A stretch of DNA of 64,000 bases from Argyresthia goedartella (GCA_949825045.1 OX463816.1:18301243-18365242), one strand, 5' to 3'; positions 29,335 through 38,896 are shown, numbered from the stretch's first letter. Numbers and translations are program-made. Notes: generated by a model not told the origin, from the letters alone.

Positions 29335-30060
29335 TTTTGATTTAATAAACAAGCCACTACCTTTTTTGTAAGGTTTGATGTATAAGCCTCGACCCACTGA
29401 AATTGATTCCATCTTTTGATTGTGACGTTTTGATTCTCGCAAACTTTCTTGAGCAGCTTTATAATCATTAACACTTTTTGCTATTCCAGCTGCCCCTCCA
29501 GCAAGACTTCCTAAAGCAGACAACCCAGCAAAGATAGGTATTAAAGGAAGAAATCCTCCACTTTTAGGGAGAGGAATAATTCGTGGTATCCTTATGTTGT
29601 GTTTGGTATCTACATCAATTAACTTTTTGGCGACCGCATAAGCAACTTTAATAGCACTATTACTATTTTTTGGTTTTAATTTCTGAAGATGACCTTTTAT
29701 TTTAGATACCATATCTTTAAAACGTCGTACCCCAGACCCGGTTTTAAGTTTTGTCTTCATGACTTTATTAACCAACCAAGAAGCTATCTTTTCACCACGC
29801 TTAGCGTCTTTTGATCGTAGTCTCTGTTTTGTCATATTCAGTAAATCCAAATCAGCTTTATGTCGGTTTTCTAAATCAGAGAATTTCGTATACGCTATGT
29901 CGTGATGCATACATGCGTTGTCCAATAGATTGATGCCCTTATCTCCACGTGCTAGACGCTTCACCAGCTTTGTTCCAGGACCACAATAATTATAGCCAGG
30001 TAGATGTAGCTCGATCGGTAAATTATTGATAAAACTGTTAATAAGACCTCCGCCATGCAT
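29329..30060 (-). CDS. PLA2-domain virion-type protein
   Basis: 243 aa. Residues about 17-70 form a parvovirus VP1-type phospholipase A2 domain: LPGYNYCGPGTKL (calcium loop), GDKGINLLDNACMHHDIAY (catalytic His-Asp) and KADLDLL. After a basic linker (KTKLKTGSGVRRFKDMVSK) comes a Gly/Ala-rich hydrophobic segment (LIPIFAGLSALGSLAGGAAG), possibly membrane-active, and a short C-terminus ending in SKN. In parvoviruses such a domain breaches endosomes; that role here is inference. Catalytic residues are present. The stop coincides with the slippery site for the protease. Confidence 0.85.
   Translation of the reverse strand: MHGGGLINSFINNLPIELHLPGYNYCGPGTKLVKRLARGDKGINLLDNACMHHDIAYTKFSDLENRHKADLDLLNMTKQRLRSKDAKRGEKIASWLVNKVMKTKLKTGSGVRRFKDMVSKIKGHLQKLKPKNSNSAIKVAYAVAKKLIDVDTKHNIRIPRIIPLPKSGGFLPLIPIFAGLSALGSLAGGAAGIAKSVNDYKAAQESLRESKRHNQKMESISVGRGLYIKPYKKGSGLFIKSKN
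29332..29338 (-). promoter_or_regulatory. Candidate -1 ribosomal frameshift heptamer A_AAA_AAC
   Basis: On minus, the PLA2 frame reads TCA AAA AAC TAA; bases 29338-29332 are the classic slippery A AAA AAC in the right register. A -1 slip reads AAA AAA CTA and continues open to the protease stop, 29 codons before the first protease ATG. A weak stem (AGGC/GCCT) follows; no strong pseudoknot was seen by eye. Confidence 0.55.
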
Positions 30061-30086
30061 TACTGATAATAGACTAAGGTTATAGT

Positions 30087-31016
30087 TTATACCATTGCCT
30101 TTTTATCGATCCAACTATTTTGAGTTTCATCTAAACCTAACCATTTTACAAACAACTTATTCCCTTTTTTTCTTATGACTTTTTCAATTAAATATACATC
30201 AGGATATTTGGTCTTCTGGAGTTCTTGATCATAAAAACTTCCTAAAATCGGTTGACGACGACTATCTTCAATCAAATAAGTAACAGGAATCGTGTTGTTT
30301 ACCTTCTTGATAAGAAATATTTCTGTCGACCAATTAGGCGTATAGCCTTTTTTAAAACAGCTTTTGTATTTACTTATTCTTACGTTATCGCCAACACAAA
30401 ATTTAGGTTTCTTAACGTGATTAGTTTTACTCTGGAACTTTTTGATATTGTCTAATACTTTGCTTGCATTTAACTTTGTTACTTTTGCAGGCTCCTCTTG
30501 CGTAACACGATGTTTTGTATGATTGTAAGAATGAACTACACTTTCTAATGGTTTACCTAGCCACTTGTAACTACCTTTAAAAGAAAAATTCTTATAGAGA
30601 TGTGCTTTTAATGTTCTGATTAATCTTTCCACTATGGATGCTTTTTTAACTGAATATGTAGAATAGTGATTTATTTTGTAGGTTTTCATTAGTCTTTTGA
30701 ATTCATCGTTGTAGAATTCAGTTCCCATATCTGTTTGTAGATTATTTGGTTGTCTTCTACTTTTCTGCAAGATGCTTTCGAAGACTTGACACATTTCTTG
30801 TTTAGATTTAGTTTTAAGAGGTACAGCCCACGCATATTTTGAGAAGCAATCAATAACGACAAGAATAAACTTATAACCTTTATTATAAATTTTCAATGAA
30901 ATAACATCTATCAAATCTGCCTGCCACAAATCATCAATTCCTTTGAGAAGCACTGATCGACGAGAAAAATTTTTTCTTGCATTTTTATGTATTTCGTTTA
31001 CCACCTGCTGCTTCAT
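30087..31016 (-). CDS. int: Retroviral-type integrase with chromodomain
   Basis: 309 aa. Catalytic core: WQADLIDV (first Asp), LQTDMGTEFYN (second Asp), KASIVERLIRTLK (Glu). After an SH3-like region (VGDNVRISKYKSCFKKGYTP) the C-terminus is a chromodomain: VYLIEKVIRKKGNKLFVKWL, then WIDKKAMV. The integrase would insert element DNA and generate the 6-bp duplication seen at the ends. The ORF starts abruptly at KQQVVNEIHKNARKNF with an in-frame stop just upstream, so the N-terminal zinc-binding domain present in many relatives appears absent or reduced. Overlaps the upstream fibre-like ORF by 32 bp. Confidence 0.93.
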   Translation of the reverse strand: MKQQVVNEIHKNARKNFSRRSVLLKGIDDLWQADLIDVISLKIYNKGYKFILVVIDCFSKYAWAVPLKTKSKQEMCQVFESILQKSRRQPNNLQTDMGTEFYNDEFKRLMKTYKINHYSTYSVKKASIVERLIRTLKAHLYKNFSFKGSYKWLGKPLESVVHSYNHTKHRVTQEEPAKVTKLNASKVLDNIKKFQSKTNHVKKPKFCVGDNVRISKYKSCFKKGYTPNWSTEIFLIKKVNNTIPVTYLIEDSRRQPILGSFYDQELQKTKYPDVYLIEKVIRKKGNKLFVKWLGLDETQNSWIDKKAMV

Positions 31017-31341
31017 CTTTGTTCAACGATTTAATGATATTATCTAATTCACTCCTCGTATAAACATCCTTTATAAAGTTATTCAGCACTCCTTGTATAT
31101 CTTTAATTGCTTCGTTCAGTAGAAATTGACAATCTTCCCGTAAATCTTTACTCTTCATATCAACGTACTCCTTGTTTACGGCGTCGTCTGACTCTTGTGG
31201 TGCCTTTAAACCTTTTAATCGTGACGACTGAAGATCAAAAAGTCCTTCTTCGTTTTTGGTCAACGCATTGTCAGTAAAATCAAACAATTCAGATAAACGT
31301 AAACGTTTATGAACATGGTGACCGAATTTATCAATATTCAT
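30985..31341 (-). CDS. Polinton fibre-like/coiled-coil protein
   Basis: 118 aa, MNIDKFGHHVHKRLRLSELF at the N-terminus. Then FDLQSSRLKGLKAPQESDDA and VNKEYVD, the 'L-x-N/G-L-x-x-P-x-x-x-x-D-A-V-x-K-x-Y-V-D' signature common in phage tail-fibre/virion-attachment stalks, followed by a helical, probably coiled-coil segment (LLNEAIKDIQGVLNNF). A trimeric stalk or virion-anchoring role is inferred. The C-terminus overlaps the integrase start. Confidence 0.6.
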   Translation of the reverse strand: MNIDKFGHHVHKRLRLSELFDFTDNALTKNEEGLFDLQSSRLKGLKAPQESDDAVNKEYVDMKSKDLREDCQFLLNEAIKDIQGVLNNFIKDVYTRSELDNIIKSLNKDEAAGGKRNT

Positions 31342-31422
31342 AGTACTGAGGTAGATTACCCTAGTTATTTGTAGAGAGTTGAAGATGAAGTGCTCAAAAT
31401 AATTTAAGTATGATTATTTATT

Positions 31423-32397
31423 CTAACCAAGCAAACCACTTTCTTTGAGTTCTTCTATGATGGATATTATTTCATTATCAAGTCCAGTGTTTCCAGCGTC
31501 ACGAGATGCTATAAGTAGTTTTAACCTATCCACTAGCTCATTTGGATCATCCCAGTAGACATAGTCTATATTTTTCTTCCATTTTTTTAGTACAGGTAAA
31601 CCTGAACCTTGAACCTGATTGCTTTCACTATTGTCATGTTTATTAAATAGCGGTTTAATAATGTTTAAGTATTTTATTCCTTTGTTGCTTTTTACTGGTT
31701 TATTTGAGTCGTAATCTCGCCTATGTGCATTTGTCTCCAACAGCATTAACTTGTAATTTGCCAAGTCTTCCTTTGTTATATCTGCCAAGTCCGGTAATTT
31801 TTTGGTTAGCAATTCCATCAAGCCTCGAGTCTTATTGTAATCAGATGTTCCTATTGTAATGGTTTTATCGGTGATATTTACATTCGCTGAGCCCATCAAA
31901 AGTTTTCCTCTTTCGACTCTTACTCCAAAAGGAGTATTCTTTAAATACTCCGATGTAAGCGACCATGATGAACAATTTTGGTTCTGAGTGTTTGCATCAG
32001 ACTCAATCGAATTTTGAGATATATCAGATTCTTGTCCTTCATTAAAGTCGTTGTCAGAATCTTCGCCTTCCATTTCCGCTGCACGATCTAAGCTATGAGT
32101 AGGTGTCATAAATTGATCAGAACGTCTTATATTTCGTAAAGTGTCATCGGCTGCACTCCGGTCAATGGAATCGTCGATTTCATTTTCAAATTTCGTCTCT
32201 CCATTTTTGATAGGACATGTTGTTTCTTTGCTCTCTGTTTGCCTCATAGCATCAGTAATTTTATTAAGGGGGCTAAGAACTGGTTTGAACACGTTTCCTA
32301 TAGCTCTTTCATATTCTGATTCAACGTTACGCATTTTTTTAAACTTTTTCTTTACTGCTTCGGCAGCAGTTACGATTTCCTTTAAGTTATTTTCCAT
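31423..32397 (-). CDS. DUF8207-like conserved Polinton protein
   Basis: 324 aa from the ATG at 32397 (MENNLKEIVTAAEAV); the frame is open back to the ATPase stop but only with a GTG. The N-terminal third is helical and charged, and the middle is acidic/Ser-rich (EGEDSDNDFNEGQESDISQN). The C-terminal ~170 residues match a domain repeatedly seen in insect Polintons: TPFGVRVERGKLLMGSANVN, TRGLMELLTKKLPD, then YVYWDDPNELVDRLKLLIAS and NEIISIIEELKESGLLG. Function unknown. It follows the ATPase with a short gap in the same block. Confidence 0.8.
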   Translation of the reverse strand: MENNLKEIVTAAEAVKKKFKKMRNVESEYERAIGNVFKPVLSPLNKITDAMRQTESKETTCPIKNGETKFENEIDDSIDRSAADDTLRNIRRSDQFMTPTHSLDRAAEMEGEDSDNDFNEGQESDISQNSIESDANTQNQNCSSWSLTSEYLKNTPFGVRVERGKLLMGSANVNITDKTITIGTSDYNKTRGLMELLTKKLPDLADITKEDLANYKLMLLETNAHRRDYDSNKPVKSNKGIKYLNIIKPLFNKHDNSESNQVQGSGLPVLKKWKKNIDYVYWDDPNELVDRLKLLIASRDAGNTGLDNEIISIIEELKESGLLG

Positions 32398-32481
32398 ATC
32401 TAAATAATATCTTGTATGCTCGTCCTCTTCTAAGCTAAGTGCTAAGCTATCGAATAAAACAGCATTTATATATACTTTCAC

Positions 32482-33168
32482 TCAGGTAAAAACGACGAAC
32501 GTGTCAAACTGTTTACGATAGCACCCTTTATTTTTTTCACAATCTTTGTTTATGACCAAGTAGCTATAAGAATCGTTCCATATTTTTGAACACATTTCTC
32601 GAAATTCGTTCCATGTCATATCCGTGTTAACATGTTCATCATATATATGTCGTAAATTAATGTCATCTTGTTTAAAAAGTACAAGTAGGTTTGCATTGTC
32701 TCTAACAAGTTGTTTGGGTATTTTAGTATAAGTCTGGTTTAAATAAAAACAATCAATATTTTTGTGTCTGCCCATTGCGAAATAATCACGCATGTTGTTT
32801 TGATTTTCACATGAGACATCATCAAATATAATTACTGAGTTTGATTGCGCTTCCTCCGTGCTGAGTACTTGCTGATTAGCATGGAATTTAAAGAACGATA
32901 TACTCGGAACTAAACTTAAGACCTTCTCAAGAAATTCGTATTTTGGTTGATGTAAGGTTTTTGAATAAACGTAAATATTCTGGAAGTGGAGCCCGTTTTC
33001 ATGTAATAGAAGACCGACCATCAGATTCGTTTTCCCGCAGTTTGACGGCCCGCATATCAGACATCGTATGGAATTTGGTAACAGGTTACCATGGCGAAGT
33101 ATTTTAGTTGAATCAGAAGTACATAATTTATCTAAGTGTAATGTACTTTTTTGTTTTAAAAATTTCAT
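32482..33168 (-). CDS. A32/FtsK-like genome-packaging ATPase
   Basis: 228 aa from the first ATG (33168). Walker A CGPSNCGKTNL (about residues 39-49), Walker B SVIIFDD (about 111-117), a sensor-like YLNQTYTK and RDNANLLVLFKQDD with a likely arginine finger. Poxvirus A32-type ATPases pump DNA into the capsid; this is the Polinton counterpart. First gene of the minus block, starting about 130 bp inside the right TIR, so its promoter must lie in or beside the TIR. Confidence 0.95.
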   Translation of the reverse strand: MKFLKQKSTLHLDKLCTSDSTKILRHGNLLPNSIRCLICGPSNCGKTNLMVGLLLHENGLHFQNIYVYSKTLHQPKYEFLEKVLSLVPSISFFKFHANQQVLSTEEAQSNSVIIFDDVSCENQNNMRDYFAMGRHKNIDCFYLNQTYTKIPKQLVRDNANLLVLFKQDDINLRHIYDEHVNTDMTWNEFREMCSKIWNDSYSYLVINKDCEKNKGCYRKQFDTFVVFT

Positions 33169-33300
33169 ATTGAAATCGGTATGATTCACTTGGAAATCTG
33201 CATAAGACTACAAATATTTCGAATATTAATAACATTATATTGTGTAGCAGCCTGGTTCTGGATCAAGAATCATCCGACCCCGAACTTAGGCTCTACGTCG

Positions 33301-33582
33301 TGAAATGAATTTGAACTGTCAATAGGTTTTTCGATCCATCTGTCGATAGGTTTTCGATCCATCTGTCGAGCCCGTAGGCCCGAACGATCGTGAAATGAAT
33401 TTGAACTGTCAATAGGTTTTTCGATCCATCTGTCGATAGGTTTTTCGATCCATCTGTCGAGCCCGTAGGCCCGAACGATCGTGAAATGAATTTGAACTGT
33501 CAATAGGTTTTTCGATCCATCTGTCGAGCCCGTAGGCCCGAACGATCGTGAAGTGAATTTAAACTGTCATTATCTACCTACT
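33301..33582 (-). repeat. Polinton right terminal inverted repeat
   Basis: 282 bp, the reverse complement of the left TIR but with three tandem units rather than two; the outermost unit is a shorter variant carrying only one GACAGATGGATCG block. The 6-bp target duplication follows at 33583-33588. A reading frame of repeated DRWIEKPID is a by-product of the repeats. Confidence 0.95.
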
Positions 33583-33715
33583 GACATCCTACATTTTAAG
33601 AGTATAATATCAAAAATCAACCAACAAAATAAAAAATTGCCGAATTTAAACGTGTTCAATAGGAGTGATTGTCTGTACCCAAAGATATATCAAAAGCCCG
33701 ACAGCAAATACTTAC

Positions 33716-34028
33716 AGCTTTCCAAATTCATATAGCAGATCTGCTCATCAAACGGGAACTTCTGGAGGTTCATCCAGCAGTAGAGAACCGCTTGCATGCG
33801 TCGACTGAATAGCACCTCTCCATCTGGCGCTATCGAGATGAGGACGTCTTTACTGTCGGTGCCCATCAGACTGGAGGACTGTTCGTTCGACATGTAGAGG
33901 TGGGGCACCCAGATCTTTTCTCTGAGGTCGTTTTCTCCGATGATCTTGGTGCGGTGCGGGGAGTACAGCGCATAGGCCAGACGCTCGTCCGTCCACCGCA
34001 GTTGGAGCAGGAAGTGTAGCTTGAAGTT
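33716..34028 (-). CDS. Cys-loop chloride channel, extracellular-domain exon with the Cys-loop
   Basis: 313-bp exon (acceptor CTCTTACAG; donor AGCT|GTAAGT; phase 0 in, phase 1 out). It encodes NFKLHFLLQLRWTDERLAYA (loop D), IWVPHLYMSNEQSS (loop A), ISIAPDGEVLFSRRM (loop E) and the Cys-loop, with cysteines separated by exactly 13 residues (C-WMNLQKFPFDEQI-C). The FPFD motif in the loop is diagnostic of the superfamily. It lies only 128 bp from the right target duplication of the Polinton, which fills the next intron. Confidence 0.95.
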
Positions 34029-36159
34029 CTGTAAGAGAGAAACAGCTGTATTTTCAGGCCGGTGATTAAAGAAACATGGCGTCCAGCTTTTCCCGTGAGG
34101 GTGACAGAGGCACACTTGATCCTACGTTGGACCAGTTATTCGTTGTTGTGTGACAGCGGGACAGTCCATTGTCACCGCTATGCACGAAAATAAATTACGA
34201 ATAAATGCCCAATATGTCTTATCAGGCAATGACTGAGTAGTGGTAAAGTAACTTTTGGGTTCTTTTGTTTCTTTGACATCTGGAAAGGCATGTATTGTTG
34301 AACATAACCATGCTTAATAAACCTAATAATAAAATAAATAAATAAATAATAATAAACCTTTCCAGAGCATTCAGATGTGCCTATGCCACCCGGTACGGGA
34401 AGGGCATGATGCTATCTATGTGTAAGGCTGATTTGTGATGATGTGATTAGATCATGCATGAATGTAATTCAAGAAGTAATTAAATTAATCTTGTTTGTGC
34501 TGTCCACCCACGAGATATTTTCATGAACGTGTAAATGCTCTGAAATAATTTGTGCCTGAAGGATGTGACAGCGTAAGGCTACATATTCAATTGTGACATG
34601 GCGAAGCACACTAATCGCCAATTCATCATGCATGTTAAACCAATGACCCATTGAAAAGTGTCGTTGCTAGTTCTACACCATTATACCATAGATGGAGTGC
34701 ATTTGCTGGGAAATCGCAAATGTTATTTTTTCTTGAACTTACGTAGGTACCTCTAGTAGGTAACTATTTACTAAGGCCCATTTGCACGACATTCGCAAAT
34801 CAGGTAAGCGTACTAAATATATTAAAATTTGACATATATCATACATTTTGACAAATGCTAAATATTTAATTAAGATTTAAGACGCTAAACAGTAGCTGAT
34901 ACGGGGGTGGGGGGGGAGGAGGGGTCCTTAAACTTTTAAAGAACAAACATAGTTAAAAGGGCATAATTGTATACGATATCCTTAACATGCTAAGAAATAA
35001 AGACTCTAAAGGTTTATGCTAAAATAAAAGGACTTATTTGGTAAAATATGTCCGCATTTGATGACATGAAAAAATATATTATTAAGAAAAGAAGACGCAT
35101 CTCTGTGGCGACACAAAATCGGTGAATGTACGCCTTTTCAACTAAGCAATATCTCCATCTTTTATTCTGGTAATGAAGAGAAAGAACGCGCGCGATGGGT
35201 GCATGCGTCCTTGTTACTTAGTAAATGGGTTAGTTTCAGACATAGAGTTGAGTTTGCTGGACAAACACGCCGTTTCTTCTTACTTGATTTGTTATCTCTC
35301 CCTCGGTTACACCTGCGATCAGCAGGGTGCGCGGGGAGTTACCGCACATTTTCCACGGTCAGTTACGCCGGAGTTATCGGAAGTGTCTCCGCATCGCTTC
35401 TCCCCCAAACAATATAGTTATTTATTATTTTATGACTATAAATTATTTATAAATTATAAATAATTTATTTTATTATTATTTATATAATAATAATAATAAA
35501 ATAAAATAACTCAGGAACGCAAATTACACATTACAAAACAGTTGGGGCGCTTAATGCCGGGAAATAGAAGAGAGTTCTGGCAAAAATTACTGATTACTGA
35601 TTACTGATTACTGATTACTGATTACTGATTACTAGCTCAAAAAGATGAATAAATATACTTTTATAAAAGAAAGCAATTATGAGTAGTAGATAGCTAGTTT
35701 CTGGATACAAAAGCAAAGGTCTAATTACCTAGGTAGACACTTTTTCCGATCTCAGAAGTAATATTTTGATCTCCGATTATTTTTTGATAATTATTTAGTA
35801 TTTTCTTAAGAGTATGTTATAAAAGTAATGTTATAAAATAACATATTAAAACAAGAGTTACCTTATATATATCGCAGTATTTTACCACAGCTTAGTACTT
35901 AACATTATTAGCAATGATACAAACCAAATAACAGAGCCGTTGATAAATCTATGAATATAATTAATTATGTAGGTTTTACTGAAAGCACCTGACTATGATT
36001 ATTAAAAGTACATATTTTTATTGATAGTACAAAAGCATGACTTAAAATTGTTCGATATGCCAAGAAGAGGATTTTATGTGGTTTATTTGATAGTATTTAC
36101 TCCAGAAATCAAGACTATAAAGTTATTTGTTGGCCTAGAAGAGGTTTTTATGTCTTTTT
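34029..36159. other. Intron of the channel gene, low-complexity patches
   Basis: 34360-34400 shares GTGCCTxTGCCACCCGGTA with about 40358, a dispersed repeat. 35405-35515 is an AT-rich foldback (ATAAATAATTTAT-type). 35586-35633 is a 7-bp tandem repeat (ATTACTG, about 6.5 copies). No coding signal. Confidence 0.55.
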
Positions 36160-37529
36160 AGGGTTCCGTACCCGAAGGGTTCCAAACGGGACCCTATTAC
36201 TAAGACTCCGCTGTCCGTCCGTCCGTCCGTCCGTCCGTCTGTCACCAGGCTGTATCTCAAGAACCTAGCTAGCTAGAGAGTTGAAATTTTCACAGATTAT
36301 GTATTTATGTTGCCGCTATAACAACAAATACTAAAAAACAGGATAAAAGAAATATTTAAGGGGGCTCCCATACAACAATTCTTACAATACCACATACAAA
36401 CTTATGGATGCACCTGTTTACGTACATGGAGTGTGAAAGTAACCGCACCAATAACTTTGTAAACAATATTTTGCTGTGTAAAATCCAAACTATTCACTCC
36501 ACACCATCGCTTCCATTGAACGGTGGTACGGAACCCTTCGTGCGCGATTTAGACTCGCACTTGACCGGTTTTTTTTCATTGACAATTCTTCCTAAGAAAT
36601 TAAGAGTGAAAAGTTATTTGTTACGCCTAAAAGAGGTTTTTATTGTTTTTAGGGTTCCGTACCCGAAGGGTTCCAAACGGGACCCTATTACTAAGACTCC
36701 GCTGTCCGTCCGTCCGTCTGTCACCAGACTGTATCTCACGAACCGTGATAGTTAGACAGTTGAAATTTTCACAGATGATGTATTTATGTTGCCGCTATAA
36801 CAACAAATACTAAAAAACAGGATAAAAGAAATATTTAAGGAGGCACCCATACAACAATTCTTTCAATACCACATACAAACTTATGGATGCACCTGGTTAC
36901 GTACATGGAGTGTGAAAGTAACCGCACCAATAACTTTGTAAACAATATTTTGCTGTGTAAAATCCAAACTATTCACTCCACACCATCGCTTCCATTGAAC
37001 GGTGGTACGGAACCCTTCGTGCGCGATTTAGACTCGCACTTGACCGGTTTTTTTCATTGACAATTCTTCCTAAGAAATTAAGAGTGAAAAGTTATTTGTT
37101 ACGCCTAAAAGAGGTTTTTATTGTTTTTAGGGTTCCGTACCCGAAGGGTTCCAAACGGGACCCTATTACTAAGACTCCGCTGTCCGTCCGTCCGTCTGTC
37201 ACCAGACTGTATCTCACGAACCGTGATAGTTAGACAGTTGAAATTTTCACAGATGATGTATTTATGTTGCCGCTATAACAACAAATACTAAAAAACAGGA
37301 TAAAAGAAATATTTAAGGGGGCACCCATACAACAATTCTTTCAATACCACATACAAACTTATGGATGCACCTGGTTACGTACATGGAGTGTGAAAGTTAC
37401 CGCACCAATAACTTTGTAAACAATATTTTGCTGTGTAAAATCCAAACTATTCACTCCACACCATCGCTTCCATTGAACGGTGGTACGGAACCCTTCGTGC
37501 GCGATTTAGACTCGCACTTGACCGGTTTT
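36160..37529 (+). repeat. Tandem array of three R1 repeat copies
   Basis: Units start at 36160, 36651 and 37129. The second and third starts are 478 bp apart. The spacer (CATTGACAATTCTTCCTAAG ... GAGGTTTTTATTG) after units 1 and 2 is duplicated too, so this is a segmental tandem duplication, not three independent insertions. A related spacer (CCTAGAAGAGGTTTTTATG) precedes unit 1. Confidence 0.88.
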
Positions 37530-38229
37530 TTTTTTTACTTGATAGGTCCTTCTAGAAGACTTTTATATTTTTTTACTGAAAAGTTATGTGGTTAGTATCG
37601 AATGGTTTGTGTGTTTGTTCTCTATTTGTTCTATAAATTAATATTTCACTGTGTGTCATAAACATCGTCGTTTCTTTTTTATCTCCATAACCTCATCATT
37701 GACGTTTTGACCCTAATTTCATTTTACTTTTAGTAAGAATCCACTTAGTTTTATTTAACGCTGTAAGCTAAGGTTAGGTCCATGCGTTAGTATAAAAAAA
37801 GTATTTAATTTTAAACTTTCCTCATATTAAGCCACACTTCTAAGAAGTAAAGAAGCTTTAGGAAATGGAGTATTTCATTCTTCAAATTATTGATTATTAT
37901 ATTTTACCGGGTTTCTTAAGAATTAAGCAAAATCATATTTTTCTAAGATGAACGAACGTATTGGTCCTTGCTACTTAGTAACGTGTGTAATTTTAGTATT
38001 GAATGAGCTAAGAAGAAGGGGAAAATATGGTTATATCACTTAATAATAGAAAAAATATAATTTTATTGATTGATGATGAAAGATTATGTTTATTCTCAAT
38101 TAGTTAGATTAAAAAATATACCTATATCTAACTATGTAAGCACAGCCAAGCGTTAAACAAATTAACTCTTTAAATCGTGTTTTCTGGAAATCAACTTTTG
38201 GTAGATACGTTTTTTACTCTTAGGACGGC
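37530..38229. other. Intron, nothing recognised
   Basis: AT-rich sequence with no ORF of note or familiar repeat. Confidence 0.6.
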
Positions 38230-38543
38230 AGAATTGACCATTTCATGAAATGGCCAACCATGAAATTGAATTGATTGAAAAATGATTGAATTGGAACTTT
38301 CATTGGACGAAGAAATATTTTAGGGCAAAACACTGCGGTAGCTTAGGTCAAGACTAAAGGGGGCGAGCGCATAGAAGCCCCCGAATAGTCTTCATGTTAG
38401 TTCGACATGTATTTCACAAAAAACACCAGGTAGTACTGAATAAAAATGCTTAGACATGTTTTCGTGAAATTCAACCGTTTTTGACCATTTCATTAAATGG
38501 TTAGCCAGATCATGAAATGGTTGGTTTCATGAAATGGTCAATT
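38230..38543. mobile_element. Foldback repeat with CATTTCATGAAATGG palindromes
   Basis: Starts AGAATTGACCATTTCATGAA and ends with its inverse (TTCATGAAATGGTCAATTCT). Inside are further inverted copies of the same word and a GGGGGC hairpin segment shared, reversed, with about 14225-14340. About 314 bp, no ORF; MITE-like. Confidence 0.65.
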
Positions 38544-38896
38544 CTATGGCTACGACAGATACAAATTATATGTATGTATACCTATTATAAGTATGTATAC
38601 CTGTTATAAGTATATATAACTATTACCTACATATTTTAATTGTTGAGACACCTAACACCAGACTAGCTAAATGGAAATACAAGTTCAGTTCATATATACA
38701 AATTGAATGTTGATTGCTCAATTGGTGAAGTGTGAGTTCAATAATCGAAATTGTATCCGTTTGAGTTTGAGATTGGCATGAAAGAAAAATGGTAAGGATG
38801 AAATGAATGACTTATTTTTTATTCTGTCTCGCTGTGGTAACTTTATATTTGTACTGTTGCTGTCTGGTCTTTTCCGCTAGGTAGGTACGTTGCCAA

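Larger units (their letters stand above)
17401..33582. mobile_element. Complete Polinton/Maverick (polintovirus-like) element
   Basis: A 16,182-bp self-synthesising DNA transposon/virus-like element. It begins AGTAGGTAGATAATG and ends with the exact reverse complement (CATTATCTACCTACT). Flanking sequence is GACATC on both sides (17395-17400 and 33583-33588), a perfect 6-bp target duplication as expected of Polintons. The core set is present and open: protein-primed DNA polymerase B, retroviral-type integrase, packaging ATPase, adenain-like protease, major and minor capsid proteins. It also has a PLA2-like protein, a DUF8207-like protein and several unknowns. Two convergent blocks meet at about 26.3 kb. 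All recognised frames are uninterrupted, suggesting a young insertion. A SINE has inserted after the polymerase gene. Confidence 0.97.

Noticed and set aside
32398..32481. Upstream extension of the DUF8207-like ORF to the ATPase stop
   Set aside because: It would need a GTG start; the first ATG at 32397 precedes the conserved-looking helical region.
33270..33503. ORF of repeated DRWIEKPID units
   Set aside because: It lies wholly within the tandem units of the right Polinton TIR; periodicity, not coding, explains it.
35173..35463. 96-codon plus-strand ORF
   Set aside because: No domain or splice context; the end runs into an AT foldback.
36408..37595. Recurring short ORFs starting MHL(V/F)TYMECES (also at 13025 and 16678)
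   Set aside because: The same frame appears in every R1 repeat copy and ends at random in flanking sequence; the repeat is noncoding.
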